The notes: generated from the sequence alone by a model not told the origin. DNA of 6,720 bases from Bacillota bacterium (GCA_023461495.1 JAEYLA010000235.1:1-6720), one strand, 5' to 3'. Counted from the first letter of the stretch, positions 1-6,147 are shown. A program made the numbers and translations.

Positions 1-1723
1 CAACGGGGATGACGTTCGCCAGTTTGAAGAACGCGCTCTGCATGATGGTGTTGATGCGGCCGCCCATGCCGACCTCGCGCGCAAGGTGGATGGCGTCGAT
101 GTTGTAGAACTTGAGCTTCTTCCTTGCGATGGTGCGCTTCATTGCGGCGGGCAGTTCGTGTTCCATTTCCTCCACCGTCCAGGGGGAGTTCAGCAGGAAC
201 ACGCCGCCTTCCTTGATGTTTTCGGTCACAGCGTAGCGCGTGACATAGGAAGGATTGTGGCAGGCCACAAAGTCCGCCTGGGTAATGAGATACGCACTCT
301 GGATGGGCTTTTTGCCAAAACGCAGATGCGATACCGTAAAGCCGCCGGACTTCTTGGAGTCATAGGCGAAGTAGCCCTGCGCATAAAGCGGGGTATGGTC
401 GCCGATGATTTTGATAGAGTTCTTGTTCGCACCTACCGTGCCGTCCGAACCCAAGCCGTAGAACTTGCAGGCGATGGTGCCTTCGGGCGCGGGGTTGATG
501 TGATCCACCACGTCGAGAGAGAGGTGCGTGACGTCGTCCACAATGCCCACGGTGAAGTGGCTCTTGGGAGACGCGGCATCGAGGTTGTCATAAACAGCCT
601 TGACCATGGCGGGCGTGAACTCCTTGGATCCCAGGCCGTAACGGCCGCAGACGATCTCCTTATCGCACACGCCGGCTTCCTTGAAAGCGGCGACGATATC
701 GGTATACAGGGGCTCGCCAAGGGAGCCGGGCTCCTTCGTGCGGTCGAGCACTGCGATCTTTTTCACGCTCTTGGGGAGTGCTGCTAAGAACCTGTCCGCA
801 GCGAACGGACGATAGAGGCGGACCTTCAGTACGCCAAGCTTTGCGCCCTTCGCGTTGAGGTAGTTGATGGTTTCTTCACAGACGTCTCCGCCGGAGCCCA
901 TGATGATGATGACCTTTTCAGCGTCCGGTGCGCCGACATAGTCAAACAGGTTGTACTTGCGGCCTGTGAGCTTGCCGACCTCTTCCATATAGTGTTCGAC
1001 GATAGCGGGAACGGCGTTATAATACTTGTTCGCAGCTTCGCGGCCCTGGAAGTAGATATCCGGGTTCTGCGCGGTGCCTGCCTGGTGCGGATGCTCCGGG
1101 TTAAGGGCACGGGCGCGGAACTTTTCCAAAGCCTCATAGTCAAGGAGCTTCGCCATATCCGCATAATCGATATCCTCGATCTTGGATACTTCGTGGGAGG
1201 TTCTAAAACCGTCAAAGAAATGCAGGAAAGGTACGCTTGCCTTGATTGCGGAAAGATGCGCCACCAGCGCCAGATCCATGACTTCCTGTACGGAAGCGGC
1301 GGAAAGCATGGCAAAACCGGTCTGCCGCGCGCCCATCACGTCGCTATGGTCGCCAAAGATGGAAAGCGCATGCGCAGCCAGCGCGCGGGCGGATACATGG
1401 AACACGCTGGGCAGCAATTCGCCAGCGATCTTATACATATTGGGGATCATCAGCAGCAAGCCCTGGGATGCGGTGAACGTGGTTGTGAGCGCGCCCGCAG
1501 CAAGGGAGCCGTGCACAGCACCCGCGGCGCCGCCTTCGCTCTGCATTTCAGCCACACGCACGGTCTGGCCAAAAATGTTCTTGCGCCCTGCCGCGGCCCA
1601 TTCGTCTGCTACTTCCGCCATGTTGGAGGAAGGCGTGATGGGATAGATCGCCGCGACTTCCGAAAACGCATACGCGACATGCGCCGCAGCGGTATTCCCA
1701 TCGATAGTGACGGTTCTTGGCAT
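1..1723 (-). CDS. nifJ: Pyruvate:ferredoxin (flavodoxin) oxidoreductase, N-terminal half (partial)
   Basis: The product oxidatively decarboxylates pyruvate with CoA to acetyl-CoA and CO2, passing electrons to ferredoxin or flavodoxin; it is a cytosolic TPP and Fe-S enzyme of anaerobes. The reading frame is open for 574 codons and leaves the window at its left edge. Residues 27-33 read YPITPSS, the start of the TPP pyrimidine-binding domain. Thr30, Glu63 and Arg113 fit the family's pyruvate-contact and TPP-activating positions (Thr31, Glu64 and Arg114 in the Desulfovibrio africanus enzyme). FFDGFRTSHE (169-178) is a family signature. A transketolase-C-like domain follows, then the gamma-type domain with GTVGANKNS at about 428-436. 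The Fe-S domain and the C-terminal TPP-binding part of this usually ~1,170-residue protein lie outside. The ATG at 1723 is fixed by AGGAGGT at 1729-1735 and by the family N-terminus. No frameshift was seen. The overall identity is very secure; a preference for another 2-oxoacid is unlikely. Confidence 0.96.
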   Translation of the reverse strand, partial: MPRTVTIDGNTAAAHVAYAFSEVAAIYPITPSSNMAEVADEWAAAGRKNIFGQTVRVAEMQSEGGAAGAVHGSLAAGALTTTFTASQGLLLMIPNMYKIAGELLPSVFHVSARALAAHALSIFGDHSDVMGARQTGFAMLSAASVQEVMDLALVAHLSAIKASVPFLHFFDGFRTSHEVSKIEDIDYADMAKLLDYEALEKFRARALNPEHPHQAGTAQNPDIYFQGREAANKYYNAVPAIVEHYMEEVGKLTGRKYNLFDYVGAPDAEKVIIIMGSGGDVCEETINYLNAKGAKLGVLKVRLYRPFAADRFLAALPKSVKKIAVLDRTKEPGSLGEPLYTDIVAAFKEAGVCDKEIVCGRYGLGSKEFTPAMVKAVYDNLDAASPKSHFTVGIVDDVTHLSLDVVDHINPAPEGTIACKFYGLGSDGTVGANKNSIKIIGDHTPLYAQGYFAYDSKKSGGFTVSHLRFGKKPIQSAYLITQADFVACHNPSYVTRYAVTENIKEGGVFLLNSPWTVEEMEHELPAAMKRTIARKKLKFYNIDAIHLAREVGMGGRINTIMQSAFFKLANVIPV

Positions 1724-1728
1724 ATTGT

Positions 1729-1735
1729 ACCTCCT
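1729..1735 (-). promoter_or_regulatory. Ribosome binding site of nifJ
   Basis: AGGAGGT is read on the minus strand, 5 nt before the ATG. It is a full anti-16S match and fixes the nifJ start. Confidence 0.9.
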
Positions 1736-1816
1736 GAGTAATGATTATTTGAGTTGCCGCCTATGGAAAATGCAACAATTCCACGCAAAAAACGACAGGG
1801 TCGAAAACCCATACTT

Positions 1817-1845
1817 ATTATAGTGGCGCGCTTATGGAGTGTCAA
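1817..1845 (-). promoter_or_regulatory. Consensus SigA promoter of nifJ
   Basis: On the minus strand TTGACA (1840-1845) is followed after exactly 17 bp by TATAAT (1817-1822). All 12 hexamer positions match the housekeeping consensus. Transcription would start near 1810, giving a leader of about 87 nt before the nifJ ATG. The promoter lies just downstream of the collinear queT gene, so nifJ is probably expressed independently and strongly; read-through from queT is also possible because no convincing terminator separates them. A perfect match is consistent with a major metabolic enzyme. The assignment is by inspection only. Confidence 0.88.
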
Positions 1846-1900
1846 GGAATGCTTCCCCGAAAACGCCCGTAAATCCTAAAGATTTTACTTTCCCTCTATA

Positions 1901-2401
1901 CTAGGAAAATAGTTTTTCCTTATACCGCTCCAACAGCAGCAGCAGCGGGATGCCCAGCCCGTAGCAGGCCACGATTTGCCCCGCCGCGACATAGAGCGCG
2001 CACACCAGATAGGATGCGCCCACCATATAGATATCCGAAAGCAGCCACCCCACCACCAGCGCATTGACGATGACGGCAGGAGCTGGCGCAAGCCAGCGCC
2101 CCAGCTTATATGGAACACGCCGGGAAATCACATACGACAAATACGCGGCAACCAATGTCGCCAGGCTGCCGAATATGACGTCCAGCGGCAGCAGCCCCAC
2201 CGTAAACATCATAATGATGTTTGCCACCAGGCAGCCTACAAACAGGCCGGGAATGGCCACGGGCGTAAGAAACGGCAGGAAACTGAGCGCCTCGGAAATG
2301 CGGCACTGTACCAGTCCCCAGCTGATTGGCGCTACCGCGTATGTCAATACAAAGTAGATCGCCGCGATCATCGCGCCTTGGATCAGGTATTTTGTTTTCA
2401 A
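1901..2401 (-). CDS. queT: QueT-family transporter (ECF substrate-binding component)
   Basis: This is a 166-residue, very hydrophobic protein with about five or six membrane segments. It looks like the QueT family, the S-component that recognises queuosine precursors for energy-coupling-factor importers. Supporting features are QCRISEALSFLPF at 32-44, PGLFVGCLVAN at 51-61, and the LPLDVIFGSLATLVAAY stretch at 71-87. Length fits the family. No EcfA or EcfT gene is nearby, so it would share a general ECF motor encoded elsewhere, as solitary S-components do. The start is TTG at 2401, preceded by GGAGG (2409-2413) with a 7-nt gap. The TTG overlaps the TGA of the upstream deaminase in the string TTGA, so translation is probably coupled. 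The substrate is inferred from family only; the deaminase partner leaves room for a purine-like base. Confidence 0.87.
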   Translation of the reverse strand: MKTKYLIQGAMIAAIYFVLTYAVAPISWGLVQCRISEALSFLPFLTPVAIPGLFVGCLVANIIMMFTVGLLPLDVIFGSLATLVAAYLSYVISRRVPYKLGRWLAPAPAVIVNALVVGWLLSDIYMVGASYLVCALYVAAGQIVACYGLGIPLLLLLERYKEKLFS

Positions 2402-3759
2402 GTTGCAGCCTCCAGAAGTTTGTTGATATTGGCACGTCCTCGTGTAAGGACGTGTTCTTCGTCAATGCCAACAAGCGCTCCATCCCGTACGCGGATGCGG
2501 CCGTTTACAATGGTGTAGTCAACAGGCCTATGATACCCCACCGTGCCAAACAGGTTTTTCGGATCAAGCTCCGCGCCCACCATATCAAGCCTGTTTTTTT
2601 TGATCAGGAACGCGTCCGCGCCGAAGCCTTCCGCAATCTGCCCGAGCTTTTCCCGGCCAAGGATTTTTGCGCTGCCGCGGGTGGCTACCTTTAAAAGGTC
2701 ATACCCCGTAGGCGCATCCTTTCCGTAGGTCAGCCGGTGCAAAAGGTACGCCGTGCGGATTTCTGAGAGCAGGTTGGAGCAATCGTTGCTTGCGCTGCCG
2801 TCTACAGCAAGCCCCAAGGAAACGCCTAAGCGCAGCATATCCGGCACCCGGCACACGCCGGAGGAGAGCTTCATGTTGGAGGCCGGGCAATGCGCAACGC
2901 CCGTGCCGTTTTGCGCCATGCGTTCTAATTCTGTGTCGTTTAGATAAATGCCATGCGCATACCAGACGTCGGAGCCTGTCCAGCCGACACTTTCCATATA
3001 GTCGTAGGGGCGCATGCCGCGGGTTTCTAGCATATACGCTTCTTCATCCTTGGTTTCGCACAGGTGCGTATGCAGCCTGACGCCGTACGACCGCGCGAGG
3101 ATTGCGGATTCACGCAGCAACTCCGCCGTGACGGAAAACGGGGAGCAAGGCGCCAGCGCCACCTGACGCATGGCGTAATCGCTTTTGTCGTGGAAGGTTT
3201 CAATCAGCCGCACGCTGTCCTTTAGTATGGCGTCCACATCCTGCACAACGGAATCCGGCGGGAGGCCGCCGTCTTTTTTTGATAAGCTCATGCTCCCCCG
3301 GGTTGCGTGCATACGGATAGAAAGCGCGTCCGCGGCGGCAAACTGCGCATCGATCAAAGCGCCTGAAGCCGCCTTAGGGAATACATAATGATGGTCAAGG
3401 CAGGTCGTGCAGCCGTAGCGCATCAGCTCGCCCATGCCCGCTAAAGAGCTTAGATATACGGTCTCCTCATCAAGCCTCTTCCAAATCTCATAAAGCGTTT
3501 TGAGCCAGTCAAAAAGCTCCATGTTCTGTACTTTGGGGATGTTGCGCGTAAAATACTGGTACAGGTGGTGATGGGTATTGATTAAACCTGGGTAAAGAAA
3601 ATATCCCGTTGCGTCAAGCACTTCATCCGCCGCATGCTCTTGCGTTGAAATATCGGCAATCACGCCGTCTTTACAATAGACGTTGACGTTGTGGAGCACG
3701 CTATCCTGATTGTCACATGTCACAAGGGTATCTGCATTTTTAATAAGAAGGGAAGACAT
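2398..3759 (-). CDS. 8-oxoguanine/guanine deaminase-type amidohydrolase
   Basis: This 453-residue zinc hydrolase belongs to the amidohydrolase superfamily (the COG0402 group of purine, pterin and triazine deaminases). Visible metal and catalytic positions are the HxH of NTHHH (His63, His65), HTHLCE with His232 and Glu235, His269 in YAHG, and Asp320 in VDGSASND. The CPASNMKLSSG segment (291-301) and VDGSASND resemble 8-oxoguanine deaminases and hydroxyatrazine hydrolase relatives, so hydrolysis of an amino group on 8-oxoguanine, guanine or a related ring is likely; the exact substrate is inferred. No signal peptide is seen, so it should be cytosolic. The frame extends upstream to a GTG at 3798, but the ATG at 3759 is preferred: an AGAGGA-like ribosome site precedes it, the family N-terminus begins there, and the predicted transcript starts near 3796. 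It is first in a two-gene unit with queT. Confidence 0.88.
   Translation of the reverse strand: MSSLLIKNADTLVTCDNQDSVLHNVNVYCKDGVIADISTQEHAADEVLDATGYFLYPGLINTHHHLYQYFTRNIPKVQNMELFDWLKTLYEIWKRLDEETVYLSSLAGMGELMRYGCTTCLDHHYVFPKAASGALIDAQFAAADALSIRMHATRGSMSLSKKDGGLPPDSVVQDVDAILKDSVRLIETFHDKSDYAMRQVALAPCSPFSVTAELLRESAILARSYGVRLHTHLCETKDEEAYMLETRGMRPYDYMESVGWTGSDVWYAHGIYLNDTELERMAQNGTGVAHCPASNMKLSSGVCRVPDMLRLGVSLGLAVDGSASNDCSNLLSEIRTAYLLHRLTYGKDAPTGYDLLKVATRGSAKILGREKLGQIAEGFGADAFLIKKNRLDMVGAELDPKNLFGTVGYHRPVDYTIVNGRIRVRDGALVGIDEEHVLTRGRANINKLLEAAT
2409..2413 (-). promoter_or_regulatory. Ribosome binding site of queT inside the deaminase gene end
   Basis: GGAGG on the minus strand lies 7 nt before the TTG at 2401, inside the last codons of the deaminase. 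It is what supports the non-ATG start of queT. Confidence 0.8.
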
Positions 3760-3769
3760 GAACCGGTTC
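3760..3769. repeat. 10-bp palindrome GAACCGGTTC next to the deaminase start
   Basis: GAACCGGTTC is a perfect palindrome filling the gap between the deaminase ribosome site and its ATG. The inner ACCGGTT string recurs at 3819-3825 next to the divergent -35 element. It could be an operator half or a short RNA hairpin that hides the ribosome site, but a chance palindrome of this size is possible. Confidence 0.4.
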
Positions 3770-3802
3770 CTCTTTTCCCCTTGCATTTCGTTTGCCACAG
3801 CT

Positions 3803-3830
3803 AGTATATCATATGGGCACCGGTTGACAA
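3803..3830 (-). promoter_or_regulatory. SigA-like promoter of the deaminase-queT unit
   Basis: On the minus strand TTGTCA (3825-3830) and TATACT (3803-3808) are separated by 16 bp; each hexamer matches the consensus at 5 of 6 positions. Transcription would begin near 3796, giving a leader of about 36 nt. That is too short to hold a typical large riboswitch, and it puts the upstream GTG (3798) outside the transcript. The -35 overlaps that of the sdpR promoter on the other strand. Confidence 0.65.
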
Positions 3831-3852
3831 AGCGGCAAACGGGATATATTCT
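3824..3852 (+). promoter_or_regulatory. SigA-like promoter of sdpR-sdpI
   Basis: TTGACA at 3824-3829 is a perfect -35. The hexamer 17 bp on is TATTCT (3847-3852), a 4 of 6 match; TATATT at 3845-3850 fits better but with only 15 bp spacing. A start near 3859 would fall inside the inverted repeat at 3852-3885, as expected for a self-repressed ArsR-family operon. Confidence 0.6.
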
Positions 3853-3885
3853 ATAATTAGATATTTAGACAATCATCTAATTATA
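3852..3885. promoter_or_regulatory. Candidate SdpR operator: 11-bp inverted repeat
   Basis: The arms TATAATTAGAT (3852-3862) and ATCTAATTATA (3875-3885) are perfect reverse complements separated by 12 bp. The element starts at the end of the sdpR -10 region, covers the expected transcription start, and ends right before the AGGAGGT ribosome site. ArsR-family dimers typically bind AT-rich dyads like this and repress their own operon. SdpR is the obvious candidate because it is the next gene. Binding itself is inferred. The same dyad in RNA could form a hairpin next to the ribosome site. Confidence 0.65.
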
Positions 3886-3898
3886 AGGAGGTGTTTCC

Positions 3899-4174
3899 GT
3901 GGGCGATACATGGAATGCACTCGCCGACCCGACACGCCGGAAAATTCTTAGCCTGCTGCGCAAGGGCGACAAAACCGCAGGGGAAATTGCCGCGTGCTTT
4001 ACCATGAGCAAACCATCCATCAGCCATCACCTGAACACGCTGCGCGAAGCTGGCCTGGTGGATGCGGAAAAGAAAGGCCAGAATATCGTGTATTCCCTCA
4101 ATACAAGCGTGCTGCAGGATATGATGCAGCTGTTTGCCGCGTTTCTTGAAAAGGAGGATCGCCATGAAAAATAA
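3899..4174 (+). CDS. sdpR: ArsR-family autorepressor, SdpR type
   Basis: A 91-residue winged helix-turn-helix repressor. The N-terminal helix WNALADPTRRKIL (5-17) is the ArsR hallmark, and the recognition region is TAGEIAACFTMSKPSISHHL (26-45). The wing EKKGQNIVYSLN (57-68) and the SVLQDM tail match Bacillus subtilis SdpR closely from memory. The ELCVCDL-type metal site of arsenic and cadmium sensors is absent, so it is not expected to sense metal. The start is GTG at 3899, 6 nt after AGGAGGT (3886-3892); this agrees with the short family N-terminus. In B. subtilis the homologue represses sdpRI until SdpI, occupied by the SdpC toxin, holds it at the membrane. The 3' end overlaps sdpI by 11 nt. 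Confidence 0.92.
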   Translation: MGDTWNALADPTRRKILSLLRKGDKTAGEIAACFTMSKPSISHHLNTLREAGLVDAEKKGQNIVYSLNTSVLQDMMQLFAAFLEKEDRHEK

Positions 4175-4835
4175 GCTGATGCTGATGCTCACCGTCGTAC
4201 ATGCACTATTGCTTGCCGCGGCGATTGCGTTGATCGAGCAGGAGATCGTTCCCATCCACTGGGGAATCAGCGGCGCTGCGGATAGGTATGGCAGCAAGTG
4301 GACGCTGCTTTTGTTTGCGGGTATTCCGCTGCTGCTGCAGCTCTCAAAAGGATACTATCATCAAAGGGCGTCCGGCAACGCCGCCGTTCAAAAGAACGCC
4401 ACGTTGGAAACGCGCACCATTAGCGCCATCACGCTGCTGCTGATTGCCATCAGTTGGGGCATTTATGCCATGACCGCCGCCAACATGACGGACATCGGCG
4501 GGATATTCCCGGGTGCTTTTTCCATGCTGCTGGGGCTTTTTCTGATGTATATTTCCAATTCCCTTCCTACCGTCAAACAGAACCGCTGGTACGGCATCAG
4601 GGTATACTGGACGCTGACCGATGAAGAGGTGTGGAAAAAAGCGCACCGCTTTGGCGCATACACCGGCATGGCGGGCGGGTTTCTTGCGCTGCTGTTTGGT
4701 GTTGCCGCATTCGTCAAAGATGCCCCGCTGCTTGCAGCGCTTGGCGTATTTGCAGGAATCTTGGGAGTCGCTGTCATTCCAATCATTTATGCGGGCGTGT
4801 GTTACCGGAAAATCCATCCTAAAAAGCGACCTTAA
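4164..4835 (+). CDS. sdpI: SdpI-family integral membrane immunity/signalling protein
   Basis: A 223-residue protein with about six membrane segments (roughly 5-24, 47-61, 86-106, 113-131, 165-184 and 188-212). The N-terminal DUF1648-like part has PIHWGISGAADRYGSK (30-45). The SdpI signature sits between membrane segments: NSLPTVKQNRWYGIR (132-146), WTLTDEEVWKKAHR (149-162). In B. subtilis SdpI protects against the SdpC killing peptide and also captures the repressor SdpR. Here no sdpA, sdpB or sdpC is in the window, so the role could be immunity to a foreign toxin or envelope-stress signalling. The ATG at 4164 follows AAGGAGGA (4151-4158) and overlaps the end of sdpR by 11 nt, indicating coupled translation. 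A further in-frame TTG at 4134 is rejected because it has no ribosome site. Confidence 0.92.
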   Translation: MKNKLMLMLTVVHALLLAAAIALIEQEIVPIHWGISGAADRYGSKWTLLLFAGIPLLLQLSKGYYHQRASGNAAVQKNATLETRTISAITLLLIAISWGIYAMTAANMTDIGGIFPGAFSMLLGLFLMYISNSLPTVKQNRWYGIRVYWTLTDEEVWKKAHRFGAYTGMAGGFLALLFGVAAFVKDAPLLAALGVFAGILGVAVIPIIYAGVCYRKIHPKKRP

Positions 4836-4841
4836 AACCAA

Positions 4842-4870
4842 TTGACAGCAGCCGCCGCAGGTTGTAATTT
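4842..4870 (+). promoter_or_regulatory. Possible promoter of ald
   Basis: A perfect TTGACA (4842-4847) lies 17 bp before TAATTT (4865-4870), which is a poor -10 (3 of 6). Transcription would start near 4877, with a 76-nt leader. The -10 overlaps the candidate sdpI terminator stem, so one of the two may be wrong. Confidence 0.35.
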
Positions 4871-4888
4871 GTACAAGGAACCTTTTTT
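4859..4888 (+). terminator. Weak candidate terminator after sdpI
   Basis: AGG-TTGTA (4859-4866) can pair with TACAA (4872-4876) and CCT (4881-4883), leaving GGAA bulged, and a T6 run (4883-4888) follows. The loop is ATTTG. The stem is AT-rich and interrupted, so efficiency would be partial; some transcripts could continue into ald. Confidence 0.4.
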
Positions 4889-4889
4889 G

Positions 4890-4926
4890 ATGCGCTGTCG
4901 GGAACCTGCAACAAACATAAGCGCAT
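4890..4926. repeat. 7-bp inverted repeat in the ald leader
   Basis: ATGCGCT (4890-4896) and AGCGCAT (4920-4926) are perfect reverse complements around a 23-nt loop, ending 26 nt before the ald start. It could form a leader hairpin or be an operator. No known riboswitch motif was recognised in it. Confidence 0.4.
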
Positions 4927-4952
4927 ACTTCAATTTGAAAAGGGGATTGTAT

Positions 4953-6074
4953 ATGAAAGTTGGCTGCGTGAAGGAAATCAAGAACAATGAGTCCCGCGTG
5001 GGAATGACGCCGGACAACGCACAGGAATACTGCATGCACGGCCACCAGGTGTTCATACAAAAGGGCGCGGGCCTAGGTTCCGGCTTTTCCGATGAGGACT
5101 ATGCCGAAAACGGCGCTGCGGTGCTGGAAACCGCGGAAGAGGTCTGGGCAAGCGCAGATATGATCGTAAAGGTCAAGGAGCCGCTATCTCAGGAATACCC
5201 GTTCATGCGTGAAAACCAGATTATTTATACCTACCTTCATCTTGCAGCCGACAAACCCCTGACAGACGCCCTATTAAACCAAAAGTGCAAAGGCGTTGCC
5301 TATGAAACGCTGACCGACGCGCGCGGCGCGCTGCCCCTATTAAAGCCCATGAGTGAAATCGCCGGGCGCCTGAGCGTAATTGAGGGCGCGCACTGCATGG
5401 AAAAACCCTTTGGCGGCTGCGGCGTGCTTATTTCCGGCGTTCCCGGCGTGCGTAAAGCAAAGGTCGTCGTCATCGGCGGCGGCATTGTTGGCACCAACGC
5501 CTCCAAGATGGCGCTGGGCTTGGGGGCCGATGTCACGATACTCGACGTCAATCTGGACCGCCTCACCGAGCTTGACAACATGTTCAACGATAAGCTCAAA
5601 ACCATCTACTCCACACGTTCCTCCCTCGAGCGCGAGCTGTCCAATGCGGATCTCGTAATCGGAGCAGTGTTGATCCCGGGTGCTTCCGCGCCCAAGCTCA
5701 TCAAGCGCGATATGCTCAAGTGCATGAAGCCCGGTACCGTCATCGTGGATGTGGCCGTTGATCAGGGCGGCTGCGTAGAGACCACGCATGCGACCACGCA
5801 CGACGCGCCCACGTTTATTGTGGACGGCATTGTGCATTACTGCGTCGCGAACATGCCGGGAGCGGTGCCGCATACCTCCACGCTGGCGCTCACCAACGCT
5901 ACGCTTTCCTACGGCCTCAAAATCGCGGATCTCGGCCTGGAAGGCGCCGCTGCAAAGCACCCCGGCATCCTAAGCGCCATCAATACGTATGACGGCAAAT
6001 GCACATACAAGGGCGTCGCGGATGCGTTCGGCATTGCGTATACCGCTCCCGCGTCCATCGTGCTTGCGGGTTAA
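4953..6074 (+). CDS. ald: L-alanine dehydrogenase (NAD-dependent)
   Basis: This 373-residue cytosolic enzyme reversibly converts alanine, NAD and water to pyruvate, ammonia and NADH. Length equals the usual 371-373. Residues known to act in the Mycobacterium tuberculosis enzyme are all present at the same numbers: Arg15, Lys75, His96 and Asp270. The Rossmann glycine motif VIGGGIVGTNA spans 173-183, and Asp198 (TILDVN) is placed to bind the NAD ribose. The segment ANMPGAVPHTSTLALTNATL after Asp270 is a strong family signature. The ATG at 4953 is chosen because MKVGCVKEIKNNE is the family N-terminus and AGGGG lies 7 nt upstream; a longer frame from TTG at 4842 lacks a ribosome site. It links to nifJ through pyruvate, though the two are transcribed separately. 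A strong terminator follows. Confidence 0.96.
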   Translation: MKVGCVKEIKNNESRVGMTPDNAQEYCMHGHQVFIQKGAGLGSGFSDEDYAENGAAVLETAEEVWASADMIVKVKEPLSQEYPFMRENQIIYTYLHLAADKPLTDALLNQKCKGVAYETLTDARGALPLLKPMSEIAGRLSVIEGAHCMEKPFGGCGVLISGVPGVRKAKVVVIGGGIVGTNASKMALGLGADVTILDVNLDRLTELDNMFNDKLKTIYSTRSSLERELSNADLVIGAVLIPGASAPKLIKRDMLKCMKPGTVIVDVAVDQGGCVETTHATTHDAPTFIVDGIVHYCVANMPGAVPHTSTLALTNATLSYGLKIADLGLEGAAAKHPGILSAINTYDGKCTYKGVADAFGIAYTAPASIVLAG

Positions 6075-6089
6075 AAAACCAGTCTTTCT

Positions 6090-6117
6090 AAAGGGGCGGG
6101 AATACCCGTCCTTTTTT
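6090..6117 (+). terminator. Intrinsic terminator of ald
   Basis: AAAGGGGCGGG (6090-6100) pairs with CCCGTCCTTT across an AATA loop. The GC-rich stem has two G-U pairs and runs straight into T6 (6112-6117). It lies 16 nt past the ald stop and separates ald from the reductase. Confidence 0.9.
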
Positions 6118-6147
6118 GTTGCATCTTTTGTCATTCTCTGAGCGGTC

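Noticed and set aside
86..1741. Long plus-strand open frames (86-787 and 992-1741) opposite nifJ
   Set aside because: At least the first shares the codon register of nifJ on the other strand and arises from its GC-biased codons. The products are low in family-like motifs and lack ribosome sites, while the minus-strand frame encodes an unmistakable enzyme.
1864..1900. Terminator after queT
   Set aside because: GTAAAATC/GGATTTAC can form an imperfect hairpin on the minus strand, but no T-run follows, so termination is not supported.
1976..2518. Plus-strand frame opposite queT and the deaminase end
   Set aside because: It crosses the boundary of two well-supported genes on the other strand, and its protein is rich in Arg, His and Gln with no known pattern.
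3760..3796. PreQ1 riboswitch before the deaminase-queT unit
   Set aside because: Queuosine-precursor transporter genes often carry one, but the predicted leader is only about 36 nt and shows no recognisable pseudoknot motif.
3760..3798. GTG start at 3798 (or ATG at 3786) for the deaminase
   Set aside because: The added residues do not resemble the family. The GTG would lie at or before the predicted transcript start, and only the ATG at 3759 has a ribosome site at a usable distance.
3852..3857. TATAAT as the sdpR -10 element
   Set aside because: It would be 22 bp from the TTGACA, and no other -35 is present at normal spacing. It is explained as part of the inverted repeat.
4890..4926. T-box-like element in the ald leader
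   Set aside because: The GGGAACC string only faintly resembles the T-box core, and the expected specifier and antiterminator parts are absent from so short a leader.
4842..4952. N-terminal extension of ald from a TTG at 4842
   Set aside because: It would add 37 residues unlike any alanine dehydrogenase, and the TTG coincides with the candidate -35 element.
5340..5960. Minus-strand open frame of 206 codons opposite ald
   Set aside because: It lies wholly inside ald, has no ribosome site or recognisable domain, and ald is fully supported by catalytic residues.
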